Assembly: GCA_963704565.1 (NCBI GenBank)
Contig: OY969917.1
Location: 3,224,001-3,288,000 of the forward strand
Direction: 5' to 3'
Source: Rhodoblastus sp963704565
GTDB taxonomy: Bacteria; Pseudomonadota; Alphaproteobacteria; Rhizobiales; Beijerinckiaceae
Length of the DNA stretch: 64,000 nt
Shown: positions 8,099 to 15,056 of the stretch, piece after piece
Position numbering within the stretch: the stretch's first letter is position 1
How the letters are laid out: each line of letters starts with the position of its first letter
Made by a program: the position numbers and the translations under genes
Notes under the pieces: model-generated
Told to the model about the DNA's origin: nothing
Databases searched by the model: none
The model's input: the letters and a program-made list of their open reading frames with translations, nothing else

Positions 8099-8754
8099 CC
8101 GAAATTCGCCGCGAAATCGCGCAGCTTGAGAATGCGCATGTCGAACAGGCCTATGCCCGCTGGGCGCCGGTCTACGATCTCGCTTTCACCGCAGTCATGG
8201 CGCCGGGGCGGCGCGCGGTGGTCGCGGCCGCGCAGAGGCGGGGCGGCCTGATCCTCGATGTCGGCGTCGGCACCGGGCTCGAACTGCCGATGTTCGACCC
8301 GCGCGTTTCGGTGGTCGGCGTCGATCTGTCCGAGCCGATGCTGCGGCGGGCGCAAGGACGCGCCGCGCGCGAAAGTCTGGTTCAGGTCGCAGGTCTTTGC
8401 GTGATGGACGCGACCCGGCTGGCTTTTCCCGCCGGCCATTTCGATGCGGCGGTCGCGCCTTATGTGCTGACGGTGGTTCCCGATCCGGCGGCGACGCTGG
8501 ACGAGCTGGCGCGGGTGGTGAAGCCGGGCGGCGAGATCGTCCTGGTCAACCATGTCGGGGCCGAGAATGGGCCGATCGCCTGGATCGAATCCTGGCTCGG
8601 CAAGAAGTCGGCCTCGCTCGGCTGGAACCCGGAATTCCCCTGGGCGATCCTCGGCGACTGGATCGCCGGCCGCCCCGACATGCGCCTCGTCGAGCGCCGC
8701 CGGATCGCGCCGCTCGGCCTTTTCACCCTCGCGCGGATCGAACGGATTAAATAG
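8095..8754 (+). CDS. SAM-dependent methyltransferase, PmtA-like (phosphatidylethanolamine N-methyltransferase family)
   Basis: A 219-residue class I methyltransferase. Motif I is LILDVGVGTGLELPMF, with the acidic motif II in VVGVDLSEPMLRRA. The N-terminal AYARWAPVYDLAFTAVMAPGRR matches the Rhodobacter-type PmtA family, which methylates phosphatidylethanolamine toward phosphatidylcholine. The C-terminal part (GWNPEFPW, RRIAPLGLFTLARIER) also fits. Translation is coupled to mnmA by a 4-bp ATGA overlap. Substrate is inferred from family; a ubiquinone/menaquinone methyltransferase is the main alternative. Confidence 0.85.
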   Translation: MTEIRREIAQLENAHVEQAYARWAPVYDLAFTAVMAPGRRAVVAAAQRRGGLILDVGVGTGLELPMFDPRVSVVGVDLSEPMLRRAQGRAARESLVQVAGLCVMDATRLAFPAGHFDAAVAPYVLTVVPDPAATLDELARVVKPGGEIVLVNHVGAENGPIAWIESWLGKKSASLGWNPEFPWAILGDWIAGRPDMRLVERRRIAPLGLFTLARIERIK

Positions 8755-8764
8755 CCGCGCTTTC

Positions 8765-8810
8765 TTGACAATCGACTTTCTTGACAATCGACTTGGCGGC
8801 GGACTATAGA
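8765..8810 (+). promoter_or_regulatory. Sigma-70-type promoter of tRNA-Met with duplicated -35 box
   Basis: TTGACA (8781–8786) and TATAGA (8805–8810) are separated by 18 bp. A second TTGACA (8765–8770) lies 16 bp upstream as part of a tandem copy of TTTCTTGACAATCGAC. It is the only strong promoter upstream of the tRNA. Confidence 0.7.
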
Positions 8811-8841
8811 CCGCCCACTTGGAGCGCGGCCCGTCCACGCC

Positions 8842-8903
8842 TCAAGCACTTTGGGCGCGGCTTTGCCGCGCTTCAAGCACTTTGGGCGCGGCAAAGCCGC
8901 GCT
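8842..8903. repeat. 31-bp tandem duplication with palindromic core
   Basis: TCAAGCACTTTGGGCGCGG starts at 8842 and again at 8873. Each copy ends in a hairpin, GCGCGGC–TTT–GCCGCGC (8855–8871) and GCGCGGC–AAA–GCCGCGC (8887–8903), so the loop is reversed between copies. It lies in the tRNA leader, just before the mature 5' end. Confidence 0.75.
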
Positions 8904-8908
8904 TCGGG

Positions 8909-8985
8909 GGCGGAGTAGCTCAGCCGGCTAGAGCAGAGGAATCATAATCCTTGTGTCGGGGGTTCGAGTCCCTCCTCCGCTACCA
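8909..8985 (+). tRNA. tRNA-Met (CAT), elongator; integration target
   Basis: 77 nt including an encoded CCA. The acceptor stem is GGCGGAG with CTCCGCT (one G·U at the first pair), the anticodon stem is GAGGA/TCCTT, the anticodon is CAT at 8943–8945, and the T arm is GGGGG–TTCGAGT–CCCTC. The sequence closely resembles rhizobial elongator tRNA-Met. The part from 8938 on is duplicated at 23292–23339, so the 3' half here came in with the integrated element and restores a complete tRNA. Confidence 0.95.
8938..8985 (+). repeat. attL core (48-bp direct repeat, left copy)
   Basis: This block is identical to 23292–23339 and spans the anticodon arm to the CCA end of tRNA-Met. Identity breaks immediately outside on both sides. 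Confidence 0.95.
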
Positions 8986-9016
8986 TTTAAAAATCAATAA
9001 CTTAAGCCTCGAAACA

Positions 9017-9037
9017 GCCGCCAATAGGCGGCTTTTT
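9017..9037 (+). terminator. Terminator downstream of tRNA-Met (element-borne)
   Basis: GCCGCC (9017–9022) pairs with GGCGGC (9027–9032) around AATA, followed by TTTTT. The same stem plus T run occurs at the other end (23369–23389), so the element replaces the tRNA terminator it displaced. Confidence 0.8.
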
Positions 9038-9104
9038 CATGTTGCATCGTGTTGCGGCGACTTCCCTTGATTTCCAACGATTTCCAAAGAGGCGCGGCGA
9101 CTCC

Positions 9105-9126
9105 ACGCGACATGAACGCGACATGG
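9105..9126. promoter_or_regulatory. Putative integrase arm-type sites, left end
   Basis: ACGCGACATGA is followed directly by ACGCGACATGG (11-bp tandem). A matching pair lies at 23225–23246 next to the right att core. Paired short repeats at both ends are typical of tyrosine-recombinase arm sites. Confidence 0.5.
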
Positions 9127-9158
9127 AATCCTGATTTGTTCTTACGATTCGGGAAACG

Positions 9159-9190
9159 AAAAACCCCGCGTCGGTTCTCACCGTGCGGGG
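9159..9190 (-). terminator. Minus-strand Rho-independent terminator
   Basis: CCCCGC (9164–9169) pairs with GCGGGG (9185–9190). On the minus strand the hairpin is followed by TTTTT (9163–9159). It would end leftward transcription from the element's genes before it reaches the tRNA. Confidence 0.7.
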
Positions 9191-9358
9191 CCTGATCCAT
9201 GGCGGCTGTACATCCGAGCGCGCCTTGGAATTGAACGAACGATAGCGGGCGCTTGTGTCAAACTGATGTCGCGCTAAAGCCCGTCTTCGGCTCGCGCTGT
9301 TCGGGCGTCGTGCAAAGTCGATGATTTCTATGGCGATCTTCAGCCTTTAGAATCGGAT

Positions 9359-9586
9359 TTATCTAGACGATCTAATAAAGCTCTGTCTGAAGGCGACAAA
9401 TTTGACTTTTTGGAACGCCGAAGAGTCTCCACATGGTCCGCTAAATTCATGCGAAGTGACCTCCTTCAGCGCCGCGCCGTCCATCTTCGGCTTTCCGGGT
9501 TGGCGCACTTTAGGAGCAGGGTCCGAACGCGCGCCTTCGTGTTGCAAATTCTTGCGATCATTGTTTTCTGGCGGCGGTTTTTTCAT
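9359..9586 (-). CDS. Small hypothetical protein
   Basis: A 75-residue frame starting MKKPPPENND with AGGAAGGA about 7 nt upstream, which supports translation. The product is polar, rich in Lys, Pro and Asn, and has no recognisable domain or membrane segment. It is the last leftward gene before the terminator at 9159–9190 and probably an accessory gene of the element. It could still be spurious. Confidence 0.4.
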   Translation of the reverse strand: MKKPPPENNDRKNLQHEGARSDPAPKVRQPGKPKMDGAALKEVTSHEFSGPCGDSSAFQKVKFVAFRQSFIRSSR

Positions 9587-9682
9587 GTTTCCGTCCTTCC
9601 TCATTGTGTCTTTGCACCCTCGAAGTCGGTTTTCAATGGGGACTGGCGCATCCCTGGCCGGAACTCGACAAAGGTGCAGGGC

Positions 9683-10180
9683 TCATTCATCGGCCGCATC
9701 CCTTCCAGCAATGGCGTCCTCGATCAGCCGGTGCGGGTTGTAACTCTCGCTCATGTAATAGTCGCCGCACCCGTCCTCCGGGTTCGCTCCGGTTTGGGCG
9801 ACGATAAAATCCCGGATCGAGTAGCACATGCGACTGATGGCTTGCCGCGCCTCAGTCCCGGCCTCTGCGCGCTCGGAATCCTCCGGTATCCAGCTTTGGA
9901 TCACGTCGGCCATGGAATGGATCAGCGACAACTGGAACAAGGCGCCGGTCGCACTGTTCGCGGGAAAGAATGACGCCGCGCTTTCGATCCCGTCCAGCTT
10001 TTCACTCAAGACGCGCATCCGCATATCGAGGATGACGGAGGCGGTGCGGTCGGAAACCTTTTTCCTGTCCGCGATTGCGTGCGCCTTGATGAGGACGGCG
10101 GCCTCGCGCTGAAGCTGTTCGACGCGGCAAGATGCATCAGGCAAGCCGGTGGCGCTTGCCGAAACGGTGTTTTTCGACAT
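9683..10180 (-). CDS. Hypothetical protein of the element
   Basis: A 165-residue protein starting MSKNTVSASATG, with AAGGAG 8 nt upstream of this ATG; an earlier in-frame start seven codons upstream is less likely. It appears helical (LQREAAVLIKAHAIADRKKVSDRTASVILDM; ISRMCYSIRDFIVAQTG), with no domain I recognise. It is divergent from the HTH regulator at 10273, and the gap carries repeated operator-like sequences, so that regulator may repress it. Confidence 0.65.
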   Translation of the reverse strand: MSKNTVSASATGLPDASCRVEQLQREAAVLIKAHAIADRKKVSDRTASVILDMRMRVLSEKLDGIESAASFFPANSATGALFQLSLIHSMADVIQSWIPEDSERAEAGTEARQAISRMCYSIRDFIVAQTGANPEDGCGDYYMSESYNPHRLIEDAIAGRDAADE

Positions 10181-10220
10181 GGGGTTGCTCCTTGGCAACA
10201 AACGTGCTATTTACACAATT

Positions 10221-10265
10221 AAAGTGCAACAATGCGCTTCGATTGTCAACATAAAAAGTGCAACA
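10221..10265. promoter_or_regulatory. Operator-like direct repeats between divergent genes
   Basis: AAAGTGCAACA occurs at 10221–10231 and again at 10255–10265, 34 bp apart (about three helix turns). The pair lies in a locally AT-rich gap between the divergent hypothetical gene and the HTH regulator, the expected place for an autoregulatory operator. Confidence 0.5.
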
Positions 10266-10272
10266 TGCTCTG

Positions 10273-10515
10273 ATGGCGATTTCAGACGCTCAAAGCCGGG
10301 CCGCCCGCGCCCTTATCGGATGGTCCCGCGAGACTCTGGCGAAGGCGGCGAATGTATCGCTGCGGACTATCGTCGATTTTGAAAGGGGAGCCCGCGAGCC
10401 CCACGCGGCCACGCTTGCGGCACTACGCCGTGCTCTTGAAGCCGCTGGCGTCGAGTTCATCCCCGAAAATGGCAGCGGCGCCGGGGTGAGGCTCAAGAAA
10501 TCCGTGATAATGTAA
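10273..10515 (+). CDS. Small XRE-family HTH regulator
   Basis: An 80-residue protein starting MAISDAQSRAARALIGWSRE. The HTH is LAKAANVSLRTIVDFERGAREP followed by AALRRALEAAGVEFI, the common layout of small alphaproteobacterial Cro/CI-like regulators. The ATG at 10273 is preferred over a GTG at 10258 because relatives start a few residues before the AQxRAAR motif and because the GTG falls inside the operator-like repeat. Likely a repressor of the element's left-end promoters. Confidence 0.82.
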   Translation: MAISDAQSRAARALIGWSRETLAKAANVSLRTIVDFERGAREPHAATLAALRRALEAAGVEFIPENGSGAGVRLKKSVIM

Positions 10516-10542
10516 CCGCCTACCGACGCACAGGACTGCATA

Positions 10543-10887
10543 TTGGCTCATCGTGACAAATTCGGGCGGCCGACGTTCGGACGCAAATGGGTTCGGAGAG
10601 ACGATGCGGGCGAGCCCATGCCGAAATTGCCGATCACGCTCCCGCTGCAAATCCGGTTGTCTACTGAATCCTTCGCCATCGACGACGCCGCAGGCCGCAA
10701 TGTCTCGTATATCTATTTCGAGAACGAGCTTTCCCGCCGCACTCAAACCCGCCGATTTTCGAAGGACGAGGCGCGCGCGATCGCCCAGATGATTGCGCGG
10801 CTGCTCACCGACGTTGAGAGCGACGATGATGTTTCCGCTGGCAAGACGATCCCGCTTGAGGATTTGAACGCGGAGAACGATGAGTGA
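10543..10887 (+). CDS. Hypothetical protein of the element
   Basis: A 114-residue protein using a TTG start (MAHRDKFGRPTFGRKW). It has a basic N-terminus, a beta-rich middle (ITLPLQIRLSTESFAI) and an acidic C-terminus (DVESDDDVSA…ENDE). No domain is recognised. It follows the HTH regulator and overlaps the next gene by 4 bp, so the three plus-strand genes from 10273 to 11735 probably form one operon. Confidence 0.55.
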   Translation: MAHRDKFGRPTFGRKWVRRDDAGEPMPKLPITLPLQIRLSTESFAIDDAAGRNVSYIYFENELSRRTQTRRFSKDEARAIAQMIARLLTDVESDDDVSAGKTIPLEDLNAENDE

Positions 10888-11735
10888 TTTCTGCACAGAT
10901 GAGTTATCTAATGATCCCCGATTGGCTCACTGCTTGGGAAGGGCCCGTTTTATTCGTTCTCCGCTCGCTCGCAGCTGGCTCGCTCATTACCTTTTTGGTG
11001 ACCTGGTTAGGGAGACGGTTTATTGAAGATTGGCTTTCCACAAAATTCAAAGAGCGTTTGCAAAACTTACAGTTTGAACAGTCCAAGGAAACAGAAAGAC
11101 TAAAAGGTGAGATCAATCAAGAAATAGAACATTTAAAGGGGCGAATTAACGCGCAGGCGGATCGGCGCCTTCGACTACATCAATACGAGTTTGAAACACT
11201 TCCGCGCTTGTGGCAGTTGATCGACAAGGCCTTTCTTAAAACCAGCCAGGCTGTCGTAGGATTTGAGCAATTCCCCGATCTCAATGGCGCGCCTGTTGAG
11301 CGGATTCGGGCTTTCGCACATGAGCGGGGTTATAGTGATACAGAAGAAGCCTTTCTGATAGACGCGCAGGATAAAATTAAGGCTATAAGCCATATTAGCA
11401 AAGTTCGCCGTCATAATGCCGCAACTACTGCGATTTGGAAATTGCGCCGCTACAACGCGAGAAACGGAATTTTCTGGCAAGAATCAATACGTGGTGCGGT
11501 CGATGAATTATGCTCTGAAATGAATGAGGTTATGGTATTCAGCAAAGTTGAAGAACGGCGCGATCTAGATCCCGCAATGTCAAAGAAATATTATGATCTA
11601 ATAGGTAAATTCACCAGCGGAGATCAGGCGAGGCTAACGCCGCTCCGCACCGTGATTACAAATCGGCTAAATGCTAACATCATAGCGCCAGATGATAGTA
11701 GTGGCGCGCCAAAGCTCGGACAACCACACAACTAA
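10884..11735 (+). CDS. Membrane-anchored coiled-coil protein, accessory gene
   Basis: A 283-residue protein with a GTG start overlapping the previous stop. One transmembrane helix near residues 18–42 (VLFVLRSLAAGSLITFLVTW) is followed by a long charged coiled coil (LQFEQSKETERLKGEINQEIE) and a helical C-terminal half. Codon use is visibly AT-richer than the flanking genes. It sits between the regulatory and late modules on the strand opposite to the late genes, the usual place for a lysogenic-conversion gene. A host-protective or superinfection role is possible; function is unknown. The start may instead be ATG 10899. Confidence 0.65.
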   Translation: MISAQMSYLMIPDWLTAWEGPVLFVLRSLAAGSLITFLVTWLGRRFIEDWLSTKFKERLQNLQFEQSKETERLKGEINQEIEHLKGRINAQADRRLRLHQYEFETLPRLWQLIDKAFLKTSQAVVGFEQFPDLNGAPVERIRAFAHERGYSDTEEAFLIDAQDKIKAISHISKVRRHNAATTAIWKLRRYNARNGIFWQESIRGAVDELCSEMNEVMVFSKVEERRDLDPAMSKKYYDLIGKFTSGDQARLTPLRTVITNRLNANIIAPDDSSGAPKLGQPHN

Positions 11736-11757
11736 AGCGCGTTCGGCGCGGACCAGA

Positions 11758-12159
11758 TCAAAGTGATGCTCCCAACTCGCCCCGCGCCTTCGCAAACAAT
11801 CGTTTCGCCGAAGCTGTCGCCCGTTCCCGGACGATCTCCTCAAGGAACATCTCGTCCATGTCGTCGTCTTTCCACGAGGACGGCATGTTCACGACGCTGA
11901 TCAAGTCGCCCTCGATCGCCGTCATGGTGCTGCGCTCCAAGGCGTCAACGTGCGCAAGGCGGTTGTCGGCGCCCTTCCTTCCCAGGCGGACGGTCTCCGC
12001 GAGGAGATAGGCGACAAGCAGATGAAGCGCGCGAATCTCGCCGGCGTGGTCAAGCTCTAACTCGATCTCCGGAGGACGCCACAGGATGCGCGCGATCCTC
12101 CTAACCCGTTCGATGAAGAGGCGCGCGCGCCAGATTCTTCCTCGTATGGCCGCCATCAT
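11758..12159 (-). CDS. Hypothetical late-module protein
   Basis: A 133-residue helical protein (MMAAIRGRIWRARLFIERVRR). Its start overlaps the stop of the tape-measure gene (ATGA), so it is translationally coupled as the last gene of the late operon. The first half is basic and hydrophobic, the second acidic (WKDDDMDEMFLEEIV). A tail-associated role would fit its position; no domain is recognised. Confidence 0.6.
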   Translation of the reverse strand: MMAAIRGRIWRARLFIERVRRIARILWRPPEIELELDHAGEIRALHLLVAYLLAETVRLGRKGADNRLAHVDALERSTMTAIEGDLISVVNMPSSWKDDDMDEMFLEEIVRERATASAKRLFAKARGELGASL

Positions 12160-13931
12160 TGCGCCGCGCCGTTGGTGTTGCGGATCAGATCGGCGAAGTT
12201 CCGATTGGTCTTCGCCAGACTGTTGGAAACTGCCGTCGCCGTCTCATGCGGATCGGAACCGCCATTGACGACGATGTGGTTATTCTGGCTGACGTGCTGC
12301 GAATTATTCATGACGCGGTTGTCGTTCGCAGGCGGCGCCGCCGGGCTTCCCCGGTTGAGGTCTTTCTTGACTGCGTTCGGGTCGATCTTTTGAGACGCGC
12401 CCAAGTTCCCGATGTGAGAATACCGCCTCATCCGATCGACATAGGCCGCCGCTTGATTAGCCGGCATTTCATAATATCGGACCAGCGCCGCGACCATTTC
12501 TTGCGGGCTGCCATTCCGCAATGCCGCCCACGCGATCGGGTAATATTTCTTCATCTCCCACATGGCGGCTTTGGTCTGTTCCGCAATGCTCATCTGTTGC
12601 GGCCATTTGCCGAATTGATTGAAAATCCTACGGCTGCGAATGCCATCCCATTGGACCATGCCATGCGCGACTTGTGGGCCATCTTGGTGGACATCGCCGG
12701 GGTTCGCAAGGCTCTCGCCTGAGATGTTGGCGACCCATGCGCGCGCCGCCTGCGGGCTAAGACCCTCCGCAATGGCGGAATCATAAGCGGATTTCTGATT
12801 TTCCGTCAGTTTACCCGGCGTGCCTTCGGATTTGCCGCCGCCAAGCCACGATGGCGCATGGCGACCCCACCAGCCCTTGATACCGCCCCAAGCGCCAGAC
12901 GCCGCTTCCGCGCCTTTGCCATTGGTCCCGTTATACATGTCCGACGCCATGCCGCCGCCGGCCGTGTAATTAAGGAACTTGGTGATCCACCAGTCCTTCG
13001 ATTCCTCATTGAATTTCGCAAGATAATCGAACAGATCGCGGATTTGCTTGATCCATTTCTCCGTCCATTCCGCCGCGCCCTTGATGCTGCTGGCGATGTC
13101 GGAAACCTGGCGATTGAACTTCGTTCCGTTGTCCTGCGTAATATAAAGCGCGAATTGCTTGATAAGCTCGACAAAGACGTTGACGATTTTCGTGATCCCA
13201 TCGGCAATCTCTTTGCCGTGATCCATCAGGAACTTTTGAAACCCTTTGAGGCCTGTTTCCCCGTCGCCGAGGAAATTCGCCATAACCTTGTCAAGGATGG
13301 CATCGAGCGCGGTCGATATGTTGCGCCACGCATTCATGAAGCCACGGCTGTCCTTCGCCATCTGCTCCGGGTCTAAGCCCATTTTGGCGAGGATTGACTT
13401 CTGCTCCCCGAATCTGCGGCCAAATTCGCCGCTTTGCATCGCGCGCCAGGTGTTTTCGTCAATGCCGAACATCTCGGCATATTTCATCTGCACCGCGTAA
13501 TTGTGCGACTTCGAAACCGTCTGGACGAGGCGCTGCAATACCTCGACCTTATCGCCCGAGGGATTGACGCCAAGGTTCTTGATGAAATTCAGTGCGCCGG
13601 GATTGAACCGGATGAACTTGCCGAAATTCTCAAGTGATTGCTGCGCGCCTTCGACCGTGCCGCCAAGCTGCGCCACCGCATTCGAGAACGACTTGATATT
13701 CCCGACTGAAGCCCCGATACGATCCGAGGCATAGAACAGTTGATCCATGCCCTTCGCCGCATTGGCGAGCATGTCAACAAAGGCTTTCGCCGCCTTCTCG
13801 ACCGCCTTGGCGATAAGTTCGGCCTGGATGACGGCGGAACGGGTCGCGGCCTGAAAACGCTTCTCGGAATTGCCGTCAATCTTGTATGTCAGATTGACGA
13901 ATAATTCTTTTAAAACCTCAGAATTGCTCAT
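12156..13931 (-). CDS. Phage tail tape-measure protein with tail-lysozyme domain
   Basis: A 591-residue protein. The N-terminal half is long and helical with Ala-rich segments (AVEKAAKAFVDMLANAAKGMD; DRIGASVGNIKSFSNAVAQLGG), typical of tape-measure proteins. Residues about 385–500 form a phage tail lysozyme-like domain (SGESLANPGDVHQDG, HGMVQWDGIRSRRIFNQFG, EMKKYYPIAWAALRNG), which cleaves peptidoglycan during entry. The C-terminus is Asn-rich (NNSQHVSQNNHIVVNGG). It is short for a tape-measure protein. The next upstream gene is separated by a terminator at 13949–13990. Confidence 0.82.
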   Translation of the reverse strand: MSNSEVLKELFVNLTYKIDGNSEKRFQAATRSAVIQAELIAKAVEKAAKAFVDMLANAAKGMDQLFYASDRIGASVGNIKSFSNAVAQLGGTVEGAQQSLENFGKFIRFNPGALNFIKNLGVNPSGDKVEVLQRLVQTVSKSHNYAVQMKYAEMFGIDENTWRAMQSGEFGRRFGEQKSILAKMGLDPEQMAKDSRGFMNAWRNISTALDAILDKVMANFLGDGETGLKGFQKFLMDHGKEIADGITKIVNVFVELIKQFALYITQDNGTKFNRQVSDIASSIKGAAEWTEKWIKQIRDLFDYLAKFNEESKDWWITKFLNYTAGGGMASDMYNGTNGKGAEAASGAWGGIKGWWGRHAPSWLGGGKSEGTPGKLTENQKSAYDSAIAEGLSPQAARAWVANISGESLANPGDVHQDGPQVAHGMVQWDGIRSRRIFNQFGKWPQQMSIAEQTKAAMWEMKKYYPIAWAALRNGSPQEMVAALVRYYEMPANQAAAYVDRMRRYSHIGNLGASQKIDPNAVKKDLNRGSPAAPPANDNRVMNNSQHVSQNNHIVVNGGSDPHETATAVSNSLAKTNRNFADLIRNTNGAAQ

Positions 13932-13948
13932 CTGAAACCCCTATCGAT

Positions 13949-13990
13949 AAAAAGACCCTCGGCCGCCCGTCCCGGAGCCAGCCGAGGGTC
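13949..13990 (-). terminator. Strong terminator inside the late module
   Basis: GACCCTCGGC (13954–13963) pairs perfectly with GCCGAGGGTC (13981–13990). On the minus strand it is followed by TTTTT (13953–13949). It separates the terminase module from the tape-measure gene 18 bp before the latter's start, so the tail genes need read-through or their own promoter. Confidence 0.85.
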
Positions 13991-14064
13991 TTGCCCGCCG
14001 CGAGAGTGTGCGGCTCTCCGCAGGCCGTCGCCGGCACCCAGGAAAAGAGCGGCGACGATCTCAT

Positions 14065-14760
14065 TCATGCCAGCAATTCCCTCCAGCGAGAATCCCAACG
14101 GCTTTGCGCCGCCTTCCCGGCGCCACCACCGCCGCCCCGCAGTTCCCAGCCCTCCACGTCAATCCTTTGGGCCAGCGCCGCTTGCGCGCTCTCAGGGATG
14201 CGGACAGGGCGTTGGCGAGGAATTACGCCGTAGAGCGCCGGCACCGCGCCGTCGCCCGCCGTGCGGCTTGTCTGAATCCGTGAGATGCTTTGCAGATCGA
14301 GCCAGAGCTTTCGCGCGGTCGTGAGCGCCTCGTCGAATTTCGCAGCGATCTCGTCCGCCTCGGCGATCAGGACGACTTCGGCCGCCTGTTCAACCGCGAG
14401 CGACGCATCGCTTACCTTTTTCCGCTGCGCCTCAGCTTCCTTTTCCAGAGCGCCAAGAGCCAACTCAATGGCGCCAAGCCGTTCCGCGACCGCGTCCCGC
14501 GCATCGCGGCGATCCGCCAGGCGCTTGGGGAGCGCGTCGAGGACCGGAAGCCCGTCGCCCGCCGCCAGCGCTTCCCGAACCGCCGAGATGCGATGCTCAT
14601 TGATCTCGACGTCGAGATCGTCATAACCGGCAAGATCGCGCTTGGTCGTGTCGAGCAAGTCGCGCGCGCGACCGAGCGCCGTAGCCGTCGCCTCGTAAAT
14701 GAGGTTCTCAGCATTTCGCGCTGCAATCGCGGCTTGCAAAATTTCGCGCGCGTCGCTCAT
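14065..14760 (-). CDS. Hypothetical coiled-coil late-module protein
   Basis: A 231-residue protein starting MSDAREILQAAIAARNAE at the ATG that overlaps the upstream stop (ATGA). The first ~160 residues are strongly coiled-coil and Ala/Glu-rich; the last ~70 change to a Gly/Pro-containing segment (GWELRGGGGGAGK). It lies where a portal or scaffold gene would be expected after the terminase, but it has neither the size nor the features of a portal. A scaffold-like or capsid-redirecting role is speculative. Confidence 0.6.
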   Translation of the reverse strand: MSDAREILQAAIAARNAENLIYEATATALGRARDLLDTTKRDLAGYDDLDVEINEHRISAVREALAAGDGLPVLDALPKRLADRRDARDAVAERLGAIELALGALEKEAEAQRKKVSDASLAVEQAAEVVLIAEADEIAAKFDEALTTARKLWLDLQSISRIQTSRTAGDGAVPALYGVIPRQRPVRIPESAQAALAQRIDVEGWELRGGGGGAGKAAQSRWDSRWRELLA

Positions 14761-15056
14761 TTTTTGCCCCACAATTTGGCGGACTGCGCCTTCAGACGCT
14801 CGGCAAAGGCGGTCATGGTCGCTTCGTGCGCCCGGATTTTGATTTGCGCGTCCGCGACCTTCGCCCTGTCCATCGCGGCGCCGGTCGGAACCGGGTCGGA
14901 GGTCATAAGATACACATGCAACTCGTCGCCATCGCGCTCGGCCGCGTAAGCCGTGCCGGAAAACGTCGCGACAAGCTTTTTCTGCACGATCCCAGTATCG
15001 CGGACAGGCTTTGCGGGAACTTTCTTTCGGCTGTCAATCGTGTAGACCATGTTCAT
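14757..15056 (-). CDS. Hypothetical late-module protein
   Basis: A 99-residue protein (MNMVYTIDSRKKVPAKPVRD), coupled by ATGA overlaps to terL upstream and the coiled-coil gene downstream. The first half looks beta-rich (KKLVATFSGTAYAAERDGDELHVYLMTSD), the second a basic helix ending AKLWGKK. A head-tail or DNA-packaging accessory role is possible from position only. Confidence 0.55.
   Translation of the reverse strand: MNMVYTIDSRKKVPAKPVRDTGIVQKKLVATFSGTAYAAERDGDELHVYLMTSDPVPTGAAMDRAKVADAQIKIRAHEATMTAFAERLKAQSAKLWGKK

Noticed and set aside
8994..9200. 68-codon minus-strand frame at the left element end
   Set aside because: It spans the terminator hairpins and arm-site repeats, and no ribosome site is seen.
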